DNA of 64,000 bases from Proteles cristata cristata (GCA_017311185.1 JAESUZ010003182.1:1-64000), one strand, 5' to 3'. Counted from the first letter of the stretch, positions 48,309 to 59,010 are shown. The notes: generated by a model from the letters alone, not told the origin. Program-made: numbers and translations.

Positions 48309-48380
48309 CATGTGTGTGCGTGCGTGCATGTGCATGTACACACACACGCGCACGCACACACGCACATACACAACACACAC
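48309..48380. repeat. (TG)n/(CA)n inverted microsatellite
   Basis: A TGTGTGCGTGCGTGCATG arm runs into an ACACACACGCGCACGCAC arm, forming a near-palindrome of alternating purine and pyrimidine. Confidence 0.93.
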
Positions 48381-48384
48381 AGGC

Positions 48385-48500
48385 TATTTAGGAAAATGAA
48401 GCCCCAGACAGGTTAAAGGGCTTGCTTAAGATCACAAACCTATAAACAGTAGTCAGAATCTGAACAGAGGTTTGGGTCCTAGTCCACTATTCTTTTACCT
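48385..48500 (+). repeat. MIR fragment
   Basis: GGAAAATGAAGCCCCAGACA, GGTTAAAGGGCTTGCTTAAG and ATCACAAACCTATAAACAG. Confidence 0.7.
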
Positions 48501-48990
48501 AACAACTATTATTTAAGAACTCCTTAACACTCAAAAAACTTTTTTGAACCCTGTGATGTAAAGGATGCTCTATGTTCTGGATTAAAGTATTCCTATTTAA
48601 TTCCAAGCTTAACATAATGTTCGCTACCATACCATTGAATATATTCAGTACCAATTTACATAACTTAGTACATTGTACATTTTTGAAATTTCTACATTGA
48701 CATAGGATGTGAAAAACTCAATTTGTAATGTCAAATTTACAGAATGTCAAAATTTTTAAAATTAAAAAAGGATACGAAAAACCACTGCAGCTTGCATTAA
48801 AAGAATTTTAAACTTGTTTGCAAACAAACTAGGTACTGAATATTTGAATTTCATTATAAATCTGTAGTCAATACACACCTGAAGAGTTTCTTCTAAGTTA
48901 TGCCTCCCTTTGAAACTTTGGATTCTGATAAGCAATTTCCACTATCAACTTAAAAAGCAAAATGTTGCCTCACTTTAAAATATATACATC
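48501..48990. other. Unique intron sequence
   Basis: Nothing supported. Confidence 0.5.
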
Positions 48991-48991
48991 T

Positions 48992-49213
48992 TTTCTAGCG
49001 TTTATTTACTTTTGAGAGAAAAAGCGAGAGAGACAGTGGTATGAGTGGAGGAGGGGGAGAGAGACACACACACACAGAATCCGAAGCAGGCTCCAGGCTC
49101 TGAGCTGTCAGCACAGAGTCCAATGCAGGGCTTGAATTCATAGACCCACAGACTGTAAAATCATGACCTGAGCTGAAGTCGGACACTTAACCAACTGAGC
49201 AACCCAGGTGCCC
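48992..49213 (-). mobile_element. CAN-SINE
   Basis: Minus copy with ACACACACACAC in the tail and head end CAACCCAGGTGCCC. Confidence 0.9.
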
Positions 49214-49439
49214 GGGCCTCACTTTTAAAGAAACTTGTTTTAGAAAAAGTCACTTGCCTGTTCCCTTTCAAAGCAGAGAAGTCTGATCACGTTTTGTTAC
49301 CACTGTACCAGGACTAGATTCAGGGAAGATGGTTTAAAATAAAATAAAAATAAATACTTTGCCACTAAAAAATTATAAGCAATGTAGCGTTTTAGCTTAT
49401 TTGGTTAAATTTTAAGTCTTCTGCTTAATTCAAATAATA

Positions 49440-49510
49440 ACTTCAATGAGCACCTATGTCCTGGCACTATGCTAGATGCTGGGAATACAGTTGTGAGCAA
49501 AATTATACTA
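49440..49510 (+). repeat. MIR-like core fragment
   Basis: GAGCACCTATGTCCTGGCAC and TATGCTAGATGCTGGGAATA. Confidence 0.5.
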
Positions 49511-50140
49511 AAGTTATTCAGGAAGATATTTATACGATTATTTGATTAGTGTCACTTTTCTCTACTGAATTAATTTTTCTTCAGCCAAAACATGACTGCA
49601 AATGTACAGAGACAATGCCTAAAACATCAACTGGGCATTAATATGTTACTTTGCCAACAACACAATTTTCCCTTTCACCAGGCTAGAGACGCTTTTAGCA
49701 CCCATAACTGGTTTTTTTCCCATTAAAACACAACTGCTAAAACACTAGCAAACCAGGAATATAAGGATACCATTTCGACATAATATAGGTCATAATAAAA
49801 GGAAACCCATAGCGAACGTCATATTCAATGGTCAAACACTGAACATTTTTCCTCCAAGATCAGGACAAGACAAGGATGTACATTTTCACCACTTCTATTC
49901 AATATATATAATACTAAGAGTCCTAGCCAGAACAATTAGGCAAGAAAAAGAAATAAAAGGCATTCGAATTGGAAGAAATAAAATTATCATTGTTGAAGAC
50001 ATCATCTTACATGTAGAAAACTAGATTACACACACACAAAAACCTGTTAGAACTAATAGATGCTTTCAATACAGCTGCAGGATACAAAAATTAACACACA
50101 AAAATGAGCTGTGTTCTAAATATCAATAATGAATATTCCA

Positions 50141-50318
50141 GGGGCGCCTGGGTGGCTCAGTTGGTTAAGCCTCCGACTTCGGCTCAGGTCATAATCTCAT
50201 GGTTCATGGGTTTGAGACCCGTGTCAGGCTCTGTGCTGACAGCTCAGAGCCTGGAGCCTGTCTCAGATTCTGTGTCTCCCTCTCTCTCTGACCCTCCCCT
50301 GCTCATGCTATCTCTGTC

Positions 50319-50350
<32 letters not shown>

Positions 50351-50366
50351 AGAAATTAAAATAATA
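50141..50366 (+). mobile_element. CAN-SINE
   Basis: Consensus-like head. Perfect target-site duplication AATAATGAATATTCC within the L1. Confidence 0.95.
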
Positions 50367-51104
50367 ATAATGAATATTCCAAAGAGGAGATTTAAAAAGC
50401 GATCCTACTTATGATAGTTTCAGAAAGGGTAAAATACTAAGGAATAAACTAACCAAGGAGATGAAAGACTGTTACACTGAAAAGTACAAAATGTTGTGGG
50501 AAGACATTAAAGATACATATAAGTTGAAATATACCTGGTGTTTATGGACTGTAAGACTTAATATTAGTATGTCAATATTGCTCCAATCTATAGATTCAGT
50601 GTAATCCCTAACAAAAAAAATCCTAATAGCTTTTTTTTTTTTTTTTTTGCAGAAATAAAAAATCTATCCTAGAATTCATATGGAGTCTCCAGGGACCACA
50701 AACAGCCAAAACAATCTTGAATTAGAACAATGTTGGAGGTCTAACACTTCCTGATTTCAAAATTACTATAAAGCTACAGTAATCAAAACAATGTGGTACT
50801 GGCATACAGACAGACTCAGAGACCAACACAATAGAGTTCAGAAATAAAGTCATGCACAGTATAATCAAGTCATTTTCAGTACGGATGCCAAAACCATTCA
50901 ATGGAAAAAAGACAGTCTTTTCAAGAAATGGTGCTGAGAAAAACTGGATATCCACATGTAAAGATCTAAATGTAAGACTTTTCTAGGAGGAAAGCTTCAT
51001 AACTTTGGATTTGACAATGATTTCTTGGATAAAACACCAAAAGCATAAGCAACAAAGAAAAAATATATAAACTGGGCTTCATCAAAATTAAAAATTTTGT
51101 GCAT

Positions 51105-51311
51105 CGGGGCACCTGGGTGGGCTCCGAAGGTGAAGCATCTAACTTCAGTTCAGGTCATGTTCTCACAGTTCATGGGTTCAAGACCTCCATCAGGCTCTGT
51201 ACTGACAGCTTGGAGCCTGGAGCCTGCTTCGGATTCTGTGTCTTCCCCTCTCTCTGCCTCTTCCCCACTCATGCTCTGTCTCTCTCGGTCTCTCAAAAAT
51301 AAGTAAAACAT
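51105..51311 (+). mobile_element. CAN-SINE
   Basis: Head GGGGCACCTGGGTGGGCTCC; L1 sequence TTTTGTGCATC is repeated on its far side, after the nested copy. Confidence 0.9.
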
Positions 51312-51535
51312 TGGGGCGCCTGGGTGGCTTAGTCGGTTAAGCGTCCGACTTTCGCTTAGGTCATGATCTCGCGGTTCGTGGGTTCGAGCCCCGCGTCGGC
51401 TCTGTGCTGACTGCCAGCTCAGAGCCTGGAGCCTGTTTCAGTCTGTGACTCCCTCTCTCTCTGACCCTCTGCTCACGCTGTCTCTTTCTCTCCTAGAAAT
51501 AAATAAAACATTAAAAAAAAAATTAAAAAAAAAAA
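51312..51535 (+). mobile_element. CAN-SINE, young subfamily, nested head-to-tail
   Basis: Inserted in the tail of the preceding SINE in the same direction; AATAAGTAAAACATT is on both sides. Confidence 0.95.
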
Positions 51536-51827
51536 AATAAGTAAAACATTAAAAAAGATTTTTTTTAAACTTTTGTGCATCAAAGGACACTCAACAGAGC
51601 AAAAAGGCAATCCAGGGAATGGCAGATATTTGCAAATCATATACCTGATAAGGGACTGATATTTGGAACATATAAAGAACTCCTACAACTCAACAACAAA
51701 AAAGCAAACAAGCAGATTAAAAAACGGTAAAAGAACTCACTACTATTTCTCCAAAGAAGATAATACAAAAGACTGAGAAGCACAAGAAGAAACCATTAGA
51801 CATTAGAGAAATACAAATCAAAACCAC

Positions 51828-51935
51828 AATGGGGGGCATTAGGCTGGCTCAGTCATTAAAGCATGTAACTCTTGGTCTCCGAGTTGTGAGTTCAAGCCTC
51901 CTGATGGGTTTGGAGATTAATTAATAATAATAATA
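51828..51935 (+). mobile_element. Old short CAN-SINE form
   Basis: GGCATTAGGCTGGCTCAGTC and GATGGGTTTGGAGATTAATT, akin to the copy at 27818. Confidence 0.7.
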
Positions 51936-52499
51936 CCTAAAATGACAAATCAGTTCATATCCATTAGGATGGGATTATCAAAATAACAGAAAATAACAAG
52001 TTTTGGTGAGAATTGGAGAAATTGTAGCTCTTGTGCATTGCTGGTGGGAATGTAAAATTTTCTGGGTTATACCCAGAAATTTTGCTTTAAAATTGAAGCA
52101 AATTCTGACAAATGCTCCAACATGAGTGAACCTTAAAAACATTATGTGAAATGAAATCACCCAAACACCAAAGGACAAATATTACAGGATTCCACTAACA
52201 TGAGGTACCTAGAGTAATCAAATTCATAGAGGCAGAAAGTAGAATGATGGTTGCCAGGAGGTTGGGAGTAAAGGGAAATGAAATGCGAGTTAGTGTTTAC
52301 CAAGTAAAGAGTTTCAGTAGGGGAGGATGAAAAGGTTCTGGAGATGGACGGTGGTGATGGCTCCACAACAACGTGAATGTATATAATGCCACAGAACTAC
52401 ACTTAAAACCGGTCAAAATTTATGCTTATGTATATTTTACCACAATAAAAACAAAAACAACACCTGCTATGCATCCTTTCTACTGATTCTAATCTAGTC

Positions 52500-53130
52500 T
52501 GGAGTCTCACCTCTTCATATTTAGGTACCTGCAACAGCTACTATCATTGCTGGTTCATTCCATTCTCTCCTCATTCGAACTCAACCTGTAGATCACAGAC
52601 AGGTTCACCTTTCTGGTTTATCACATTAGTATCTGGCTTCCAACCTTTCAAAGGCTCCGCATATCTTGCCCAAGGGATAAAAATCCAAATCTCCTCAAAC
52701 TAATACTCAAACTCTCCTAGAGATATCCAACTGTGAGATTTTTTTCCTTTTAGCCTTCCAAATTCAGTTGTCAGCTCATCCTAGTTTCCCTCTACTCTAT
52801 TCCCCTCCCCCAAAGCTAATCTCCACATCATATTCTCGCTTTTCCCTCACAGAGTAACTGCTCCAGTATCTCTGTAAATCTAAACCCTCATAGGCTAGCT
52901 CAAGTCCCAAGTGTTCCAGGAAGTTCTTTACACTCCTAAGGTCTCACTCAACTCCCTCTAACCAGAACACCTACAGCATTCTTTGTATTCATAGAATGTA
53001 TTAGATTGTCTTCTAGAGTCATAAGAATACACCTTGTCCTTCCTGAGGGCAAAGGCTATATATTACAGTTCTTTTCTACCATAGCAACTAATATAATGCA
53101 AAACGCAAAGCTGACTTTCAATGATCACAG
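52500..53130 (+). repeat. L2 LINE relic
   Basis: CAACCTTTCAAAGGCTCCGC, TAAAAATCCAAATCTCCTCA, CAGGAAGTTCTTTACACTCC and CTTCCTGAGGGCAAAGGCTA follow the L2 3' region over 600 bp. Confidence 0.8.
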
Positions 53131-54300
53131 TGTAATTAACTGAACACAAGGTACAACTTTCATATATGAAGTTCACTGACTAGAATATGATCAGAATCAT
53201 TTGACATTGCACTTCTGAAGGTTAACCCACGACTCACAACAGAGACTCCTGTAATTCAACAAGAAAATACATGGAAGCTAGGCAGTATAAGCTAGCAAAC
53301 GCAACAGAGGTGTTTTAAATCTTCAAATGAGAGTCTGATACAAAGAACTTGTTTAAATTCTGATGTTGGGGCACAAAACAGTAGTTTGGCTTGGTGGGGA
53401 CAGAATATTGACCTGTGGGTTTAATGACTGCATGCAAGAATGGACCGTGCCTGTAATTAGGTGAAAATAGTTACAGGCCTACGAAAACTTGAAAAGAAAT
53501 GTCCCCAGTCAGAATCAGAGTGAGCCACTCTATCATTTCTGCTTTCAACTTTATTGCACAAAGACTACAGGCACCAGTATTGGTGGTTAAGAATGCATTT
53601 CTCAGGGAAGACTAAGAGGCTCAGGAGTGTAGCGAAAAGAGCTCTCTAAATGGGGGCACAGAGAAGCTCGCATCCAGTCATGGCCCAATCCCTGGCCGGC
53701 TGTGGGACCCACAGCAAGTCCCTCATCTCCCCGGGCCTAGGTTCTCGGCTCTAAAACAAGTCATAGGAAAGCTCTAAAGGTTTTTCAAAATTCCAGGACA
53801 GTTTAATCACAGCTTCCATCAACATGGATAGTTCTTTCTATTTCAAATCTTCCTTCCACATTTCAAGAAAGTAAAGTATTCCAGCAACCTAAAAGAAATG
53901 GATGCTATTCAGAGACAAAAGATTCTGTCAGTTGGAAAACCCTAAGTAATTCTGTAAAATTGCCTATTTCCTCATTACAGTGAGATGTTTTGGCAGAGGG
54001 AACCGTTCTCTGGTAAAGATACCCAAGACTGCTTCTGAAAATCAGGCCTAATCCAGAGTCCTTATTATCTGTGCTGGTATGTAAAAGGGGTGCTATCATA
54101 GTTCACAGCAGAAGTAACACTCCTCCGAGCTTCTCCAAAAAGACGGCGAGAAAGTTCTCATCCTCGGGGTAAGGCTAGTGAACAGCTGTGCAAATGATAC
54201 GGCACTGAAAACGCACGCTTTTAGCCATTCAACTACTCCAAGCACAGACTCCTTTTATCAAACACTCGGTATTGTCTCCCTCCCAACCTGTCAAAACACA
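53131..54300. other. Intron sequence near the promoter
   Basis: Mostly unique. 53640-53785 has a reverse-MIR pattern (GGCTGTGGGACCCACAGCAA, TCCCCGGGCCTAGGTTCTCG). No exon seen. Confidence 0.5.
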
Positions 54301-54325
54301 ATTCCAGTTGGAGCCCGGAACAGAA

Positions 54326-54332
54326 ACTTACC
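54326..54332 (-). other. Candidate alternative splice donor
   Basis: CCCGG/GTAAGTTTCT on the minus strand with last exon base 54332. A strong donor match that could serve a longer or alternative BTBD7 first exon. Confidence 0.35.
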
Positions 54333-54995
54333 CGGGCGATCGAACTTCTCTCCCCGCGGGGCGGCGGTCCCCAGGCCTGCTCTCTCCCCAATTCCGGCCG
54401 GCCGCTCTCACGCCCACCCCGGGGCGGTCGCAGCCCCGCAGTCGGGTAAACACGCGCCCGAGTATCGGGAGCGGTTTCCCGGCGTCCTGGGAGCGGCGGG
54501 TCCCGCCCCTTGGAGCCCGGAGCCTGCCGGGCCGTTGTCGCGGCCACCACGGGTCTCTCTCTCCGTCCCGAGTGCCACACCTCGCGACTCTGCCCCCGGG
54601 ACGACGGCGCACAGCCCAGTCCGCCCCTGGGAGCGCAGGGGGACCGGCCAGTCCGCCGCCGCCTCAGCTCCAGACGGACGACTGCCCTCTCCTCCCCGCC
54701 GGCGGCGCCTCCCGTGGCGGCCGGGCCCCAGCCCGGCGCCCCCACCTCTCACACACTGCCCCTTCTTTGCCGGGACGCCCCGCGCTGCGCCGGGCGCAGC
54801 CTCGGCTCCCAGCCTCAGAGACACCGAGGGACACTCACCCCGGAGGCTCCTCCCGCCGCTGCTGCTGCTGCCGCCGCTGGGACCGCGGCCGTCGCCCCCG
54901 CCGCCGCCACCAGCACCGCCGTCCGCACCGGCACCAGCACCCCCGGCCATCCTCCTCCTGCCGCCGCCACCGCCCTCTCCGCTCCTGTCAGTGGC

Positions 54996-55034
54996 TCAGG
55001 CTCCGGGGCTGCTCCAGGTTCCCCTCGCCGCCAT
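54996..55034 (-). other. Upstream ORF, 12 codons, in BTBD7 exon 1
   Basis: ATG inside the YY1 motif (AAAATGGCGGCG) opens MAARGTWSSPGA, then stop TGA at 54998-54996. It is present in the transcript only if the start site lies above 55034. Confidence 0.45.
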
Positions 55035-55037
55035 TTT
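55028..55037 (-). promoter_or_regulatory. YY1 binding motif
   Basis: AAAATGGCGG on the minus strand (CCGCCATTTT on plus), the classical YY1 site that often marks the first bases of CpG-island transcripts. Confidence 0.7.
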
Positions 55038-55150
55038 GACTCCTAGAGGGAGCAGGAGGGGCTCTGCTCGGCGCGGCCCTGGGGCGCCTGCGCGGCGCTG
55101 CGGAGCCGGCCCGAACCCCCCCCCGCCCCCGCCGTCGCCGCGCCTACAGT

Positions 55151-55156
55151 CACGTG
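55151..55156. promoter_or_regulatory. CACGTG E-box
   Basis: Palindromic E-box (USF/MYC type), roughly 110 bp upstream of the inferred BTBD7 start. Confidence 0.5.
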
Positions 55157-55162
55157 GGCTGG

Positions 55163-55203
55163 CGGCGCGCGCGCGCGCGCGCCACCGGGCCGGGCCGGGC
55201 CGG
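55163..55203. repeat. (CG)n and (CCGGG)n run in the promoter
   Basis: About ten alternating GC dinucleotides followed by four GGGCC/CCGGG units. Confidence 0.9.
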
Positions 55204-55320
55204 GGAGGCGCGTTCGCGAGTCCCGGGAGCGGTCGAGGCCGAGTGCGCGCGCATTATTCCCGCTCCACGTCCGGGAGCGCAGAGCGGGACGCTCGGAGTT
55301 GGAAGCTCGTTGCAGCATCC

Positions 55321-55808
55321 TGCTTACCCCGGAGGATTGTGACAAATCGTTAAATGTATCAGAATGGAATTATATTAACTACGTTACTGGACGACCAGTT
55401 CTACCGATTGCTGTTCGGTGGCCGGCATCCATGGATCGCACAGCTCGCAGTCCACGTCGATGAGAAGACAGCGCTTCCGCGGAAAACTCCTTTCTGGCAG
55501 TTCTTGGCGTTTCGGTGGCTTCTTGGCAGTTTATTTTAACCTCTGCTGCAAGGTAGAAAACTGAGAAGTTTTCCTCAACAAAATACCTCGGTAAATGAGG
55601 GACGAGAATTGATCAAAGTGCACGATCTCTACGTGGATGAGCCAAATCGCCCTTTCCTAGATGCTCCTTGTCTGCGAGTTTGCAATAATTCCAGCGATGC
55701 AGTAGCAACAAAACAAAACATCCCTTATGTTTCTGCACCACCTTATGGTACTTAAAACACGTTAAATACGTGGCTTCGTTTGAACACCAAACCACCCTTT
55801 GAAGGAGT
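55321..55808. other. Island shoulder; possible first exon of divergent gene
   Basis: Moderately GC-rich. Plus-strand donor-like sites CTGCAAG/GTAGAA (about 55551) and CCTCG/GTAAAT (about 55590) could end a non-coding exon of the divergent neighbour. The 61-codon frame at 55354-55539 matches nothing I know. Confidence 0.3.
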
Positions 55809-55809
55809 C

Positions 55810-55960
55810 GGGACAGGTATTATGGTTATAGCCGTTTTATAGCTAAGAAATAGGCTCAGAAATACTCAGTCGTTAGCCCCCAGGCGCACACGCAGCTTTA
55901 ATAAGTAGACGTGGACAAGCCGAGACTAGAAGTCCAGACACTTTGACCCTGGTCGCCACC
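55810..55960 (+). repeat. MIR relic
   Basis: CCGTTTTATAGCTAAGAAAT, AGGCTCAGAAATACTCAGTC and GCACACGCAGCTTTAATAAG. Confidence 0.7.
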
Positions 55961-56069
55961 TACATCACCCCTCGAGTTCCCAAATAGGGCTTAGCAATAC
56001 CTGATGTATTTGTCCTCTAGGGTTTTATTTTAAAACCCTCATTAAGGCATTTGCATTTTCTTTTTTCTT

Positions 56070-56274
56070 TAAAAATTTTCTTTAAAATTTATTTTTGAGG
56101 TAAACAAGAGTGCAAGCAGGAGAGGGGCAGAGGGAGGGAGACACAGAATCCCAAACAGGCTCCAGGTTCTGAGCTGTCAGCACAGAGCCACCTGTGGGGC
56201 TCGAACTCGGGAACAGGGATATCATGACCTGAGCCCAGGTTGGTTGCTTAACTGAGTGAGCCACCCAGGTGCCC
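56070..56274 (-). mobile_element. CAN-SINE, older copy
   Basis: Minus copy ending GAGCCACCCAGGTGCCCC. The string TATTTGCATTTTC after the next SINE pairs with CATTTGCATTTTC before this one. Confidence 0.88.
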
Positions 56275-56277
56275 CTA

Positions 56278-56459
56278 AAGTTTATTTACTTTGGTGGCAA
56301 GGGAGATTGAGCAGGAGGGGCAGATGGGGGCAGGATAGAGGATCTGAAGTGGGTTCCATGCCCATATAAGACCTTGATGTGGGGTTCAAACCCACCAGCC
56401 TTGGTCATGACTTGAGCCCAAGCGGGATGCTCAACCGACTGAGCCACCCAGGCTCACCA
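56278..56459 (-). mobile_element. CAN-SINE, older copy, tandem to previous
   Basis: Same direction, ends GAGCCACCCAGGCTCACC; AAAGTTTATTTACTTT tail abuts the previous head. Confidence 0.85.
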
Positions 56460-56524
56460 AAGTATTTGCATTTTCAATTCCTACCCACCCTTCGAAAAAC
56501 AAGTTCATTAAGTCACATCGAGTC

Positions 56525-56739
56525 TTTTTTTTTTTTTTAATGTTTTATTTATTTTAGGAGAGAGAGAGAGAGAGACAGGGTGAGCAGGGGAGGGTCAGAG
56601 AGAGAGGGAGTCACAGACTGGAAACAGGCTCAGGCTCTGAGCTGGCAGTCAGCACAGAGCTGACGCGGGGCTCGAACCCATGACCCATGATCATGACCTA
56701 AGCGAAAGTGGACGCTTAACCAACTAAGCCACCCAAGCT
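56525..56739 (-). mobile_element. CAN-SINE, young subfamily, head truncated
   Basis: Ends AAGCCACCCAAGC without GGCGCCCC, so the first bases of the element are missing or replaced. Confidence 0.9.
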
Positions 56740-56821
56740 AATTTGTGATGTTTTTAATCATCTCTTCGTCCTTTATTATTTTATCCGGGCTTATTTCATA
56801 TGTGATGTAGGATTTCATTTT

Positions 56822-57040
56822 TTTATTAATTTTTTTTAATGTTTTATTTGTTTTTAGGAGAGAGAGAGACAGTGTGAGCAGGGGAGGTCAGAGAGAGAGG
56901 GGGTCACAGACTGAAACAGGCTCCAGGCTCTGAGCTGGCAGTCAGCACAGAGCCCGACGCGGGACTCGAACCCGCAAACCGCGAGATCATGACCTAAGCG
57001 AAAGTCGGACGCTTAACCGACTAAGCCACCCAGGCGCCCC
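56822..57040 (-). mobile_element. CAN-SINE, young subfamily, recent insertion
   Basis: Nearly consensus. Perfect target-site duplication GGATTTCATTTTTTT. Confidence 0.96.
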
Positions 57041-57685
57041 GGATTTCATTTTTTTGACATCCTTCAATGGAAGGACTTTATCTCTGTGAATATTACAGTT
57101 TCTTTTCTCTGAACTTTCTTCAGATTTGTTATATCTTCTTGTGCTCATTCATCCCCTCTTTACTTCCTTGAAAAGATATTTTTTTTCCAGTCTGTATTAC
57201 TTCATTTTCCCCCCATTTGTCCCATACATCTCCCCTACCTCAATCCTTGAAGGTTTGGAGATTGTAGTATTCCCTTGTCTGAAATAGAATTTTCCTTTAG
57301 CTGGTAAAATTCTCTTCAACTGAGCACACAAATGTGGGGAGTGGACAGGAAGTACATGGAAAAGTGAGAAAATACAGGGAAATAGGTCCATCCAGTTGAA
57401 GCAAAGACTCTGGCTGCCATTTCCTATTACCCACACTGTTATACTTAACCCTAAATGCATAATGAACCTTTTCTAAGTTCAAGCCACCTACCACTATTTT
57501 CCTTTCCTTTTTTTTTTTTTTTTGCAAAAAAAAAAAAAATCCCACAAAACAAAATACCCCCATACCATTTTATTCCAACCTTCACCCAGAAATGTTGACA
57601 AGTGTTAAAAATGAGCTTCGGATGCTGACCTTCAACCTCATAGCAAATGGGAAGAGAGGGTCAGGGTAGAAGTTCACTGGATAGA
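57041..57685. other. Unique sequence
   Basis: Contains homopolymers (T17 near 57508, A13 near 57526). No gene supported. Confidence 0.5.
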
Positions 57686-57844
57686 GGGGCCTCGGTGACT
57701 CATTCAGTTGAGCATCCGACTTCAGCTCAGGTCATGATCTTACAGTTGGTAGGTTCAAGCCCCTCATCGGGCTCAGTGCCGACCGCTCAGAGCCTGAAGT
57801 CGGCTTTGGATCCTGTGTCTCTTTCTCTCTCTTCCCCTCCCCCA

Positions 57845-57890
<46 letters not shown>

Positions 57891-57945
57891 TTCTCTCTCT
57901 CTCTCTCAACCTCTCTCTCTCTCAAAAATAAACATTAAGAAAATT
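57686..57945 (+). mobile_element. CAN-SINE with long CT tail
   Basis: Head GGGGCCTCGGTGACTCATTC; CT microsatellite at 57846-57922; target-site duplication GTTCACTGGATAGA on both sides. Confidence 0.93.
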
Positions 57946-58183
57946 AAGAGGTTCACTGGATAGAAGTTCTCCCATTCCTGGGGAAAAGAGAAGCCATAGG
58001 CATGGTATATAGGATTAGAAGAACACCAAGGTCCTATGGAAAATGAGACCTGTTTCTCTCCTAAGACCTTCCCTACCTGCAACCCTCCTCTTTAATGGAG
58101 AAGACCCATTTAAAATTCTTGAAACCTGTACAGGAATCTTGTCCACAGCATATATGGCAGGCAGTTAGCTGACCAAAAAGGGC

Positions 58184-58660
58184 TTAGGGCCCGCCCTTCT
58201 GCTTCTTGGCAGGTAAAATTGGGCGCAACTCAGCTTCCACCTTCTCACTCCACTCTTCTTCACTAATAGTCTGCTGCCACCAGGTGATCCGCACAGGACC
58301 AGACCTGACTTCAGGCAGGTTATGGGTCAGTCAACTGAGTTAGCAGGACAGTTTGAGGTTGGTCACAAGGACTGCAGTCTCCTGGTGGTCATGCTTCCAG
58401 ACCATGATTTCTACCACATTACACTTATCTTTGGCCCCCTCAGTGAGGCCCCCCTCAGTGAGGTCAAAACCCATACGTGCTCCACATTATCCTCTTCATT
58501 AGCCTGGAGGTGAAAGTGTTGATATGGCTACAGAGCTCATCACTGAAGAAAAAGAGGAGTGGGGGACCTGCAGACCTCCAGACCTCCAAAACACCCCACC
58601 TGGCTGGGTTCTCCTGACTCAAGACTGCTAAGACCAGTGGCTGTGCTGCAAGGTATTTTC
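58184..58660 (-). pseudogene. NPM3P: Processed pseudogene of nucleoplasmin-3 (NPM3)
   Basis: The minus strand translates into scattered but ordered NPM3 segments with no introns: LSQEN near the start, FFFSDELCSHINTFT, EEDNVEHVWVLT, LTEGAKDKCNVVEIM, HDHQETAVLVTNLKLSC, SGPVRIT, and ELRPILPAKKQ before TAA at 58186-58184. NPM3 is a nucleoplasmin-family histone-chaperone protein of about 178 residues. This copy has in-frame stops at 58342-58340 and 58333-58331, a frameshift beside a duplicated CTCACTGAGGGG, no clear start ATG, and a shortened acidic tract. It is therefore not functional. Absence of introns in the stretch points to retroposition; no poly(A) tail or target duplication is still visible. 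Identification is from memory of the human protein. Confidence 0.85.
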
Positions 58661-58795
58661 CATTAGTTTATTTTTGTCTTAATCAGCTAAATATTGCATT
58701 AATATTAAAATATTAATATTGTGCTAAAAATCGCATTGTTCATACCACTTCTTGATAATTTATTAAATATTTAATAAGATAAGTCCCCATCGTGA

Positions 58796-58955
58796 GGCCC
58801 CTCGGTGGTACAGTCCGTTAAGCCTCCGACTTCAGCTCAGGTCGTGATCTTGTGGTTCGTGAGTTCTAGCCCTGCTTTGGGCTCTGTGCAGACAGCTCAG
58901 AGGCTGGAGCCTGCCTCAGATTCTGTGTCTTCCTCTCTCTCTGCTCCTCCCCAGC

Positions 58956-59010
<55 letters not shown>

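Larger units (their letters stand above)
49745..52460 (+). mobile_element. Old L1 (ORF2 3' half and 3' end), interrupted
   Basis: Reverse-transcriptase region text (CAAGACAAGGATGTACATTT, CACCACTTCTATTCAATATA) continues through AGAAATGGTGCTGAGAAAAA to the 3' UTR. SINEs at 50141, 51105, 51312 and 51828 split it. Many stops, inactive. Confidence 0.88.
25569..54838 (-). other. BTBD7: BTBD7 intron 1 (inferred extent)
   Basis: About 29.3 kb from the predicted donor in the CpG island to the predicted exon 2 acceptor. No coding exon was recognised inside it. It is filled by the SINE, L1, L2 and MIR copies listed separately. Confidence 0.65.
54839..55045 (-). other. BTBD7: BTBD7 exon 1, non-coding (inferred)
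   Basis: On the minus strand the island holds a YY1 motif followed by GC-rich leader and a consensus donor, CCTCCGGG/GTGAGTGT, with last exon base 54839. The start is set by the YY1 element, which usually lies just downstream of a start site; it is uncertain by tens of bases. GGC and GCA triplet runs lie at about 54850-54960. ATGs at 55034 and 54950 open upstream ORFs. Confidence 0.6.
54310..55320. promoter_or_regulatory. BTBD7: CpG island, probable bidirectional promoter of BTBD7
   Basis: About 1 kb of very GC-rich, CpG-dense DNA in an otherwise AT-rich, CpG-poor window. It sits at the 5' side of BTBD7 and contains YY1, E-box and GC-rich motifs without an obvious TATA box, typical of a housekeeping promoter. 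In human, UNC79 is transcribed away from the same interval, so the island may drive both (synteny knowledge, not shown here). Long open frames on both strands, up to 391 codons, come from low stop-codon density in GC-rich DNA. Confidence 0.9.

Noticed and set aside
54178..55353. A 391-codon plus-strand open frame and several overlapping frames on both strands
   Set aside because: They lie in the CpG island where stop codons are rare. The products are Pro/Arg/Ala/Gly-rich low complexity, frames overlap on both strands and they run across the BTBD7 promoter and first exon.
55354..55539. 61-codon plus frame as first coding exon of UNC79
   Set aside because: It does not resemble the UNC79 N terminus as I know it, and no acceptor/donor structure confirms it.
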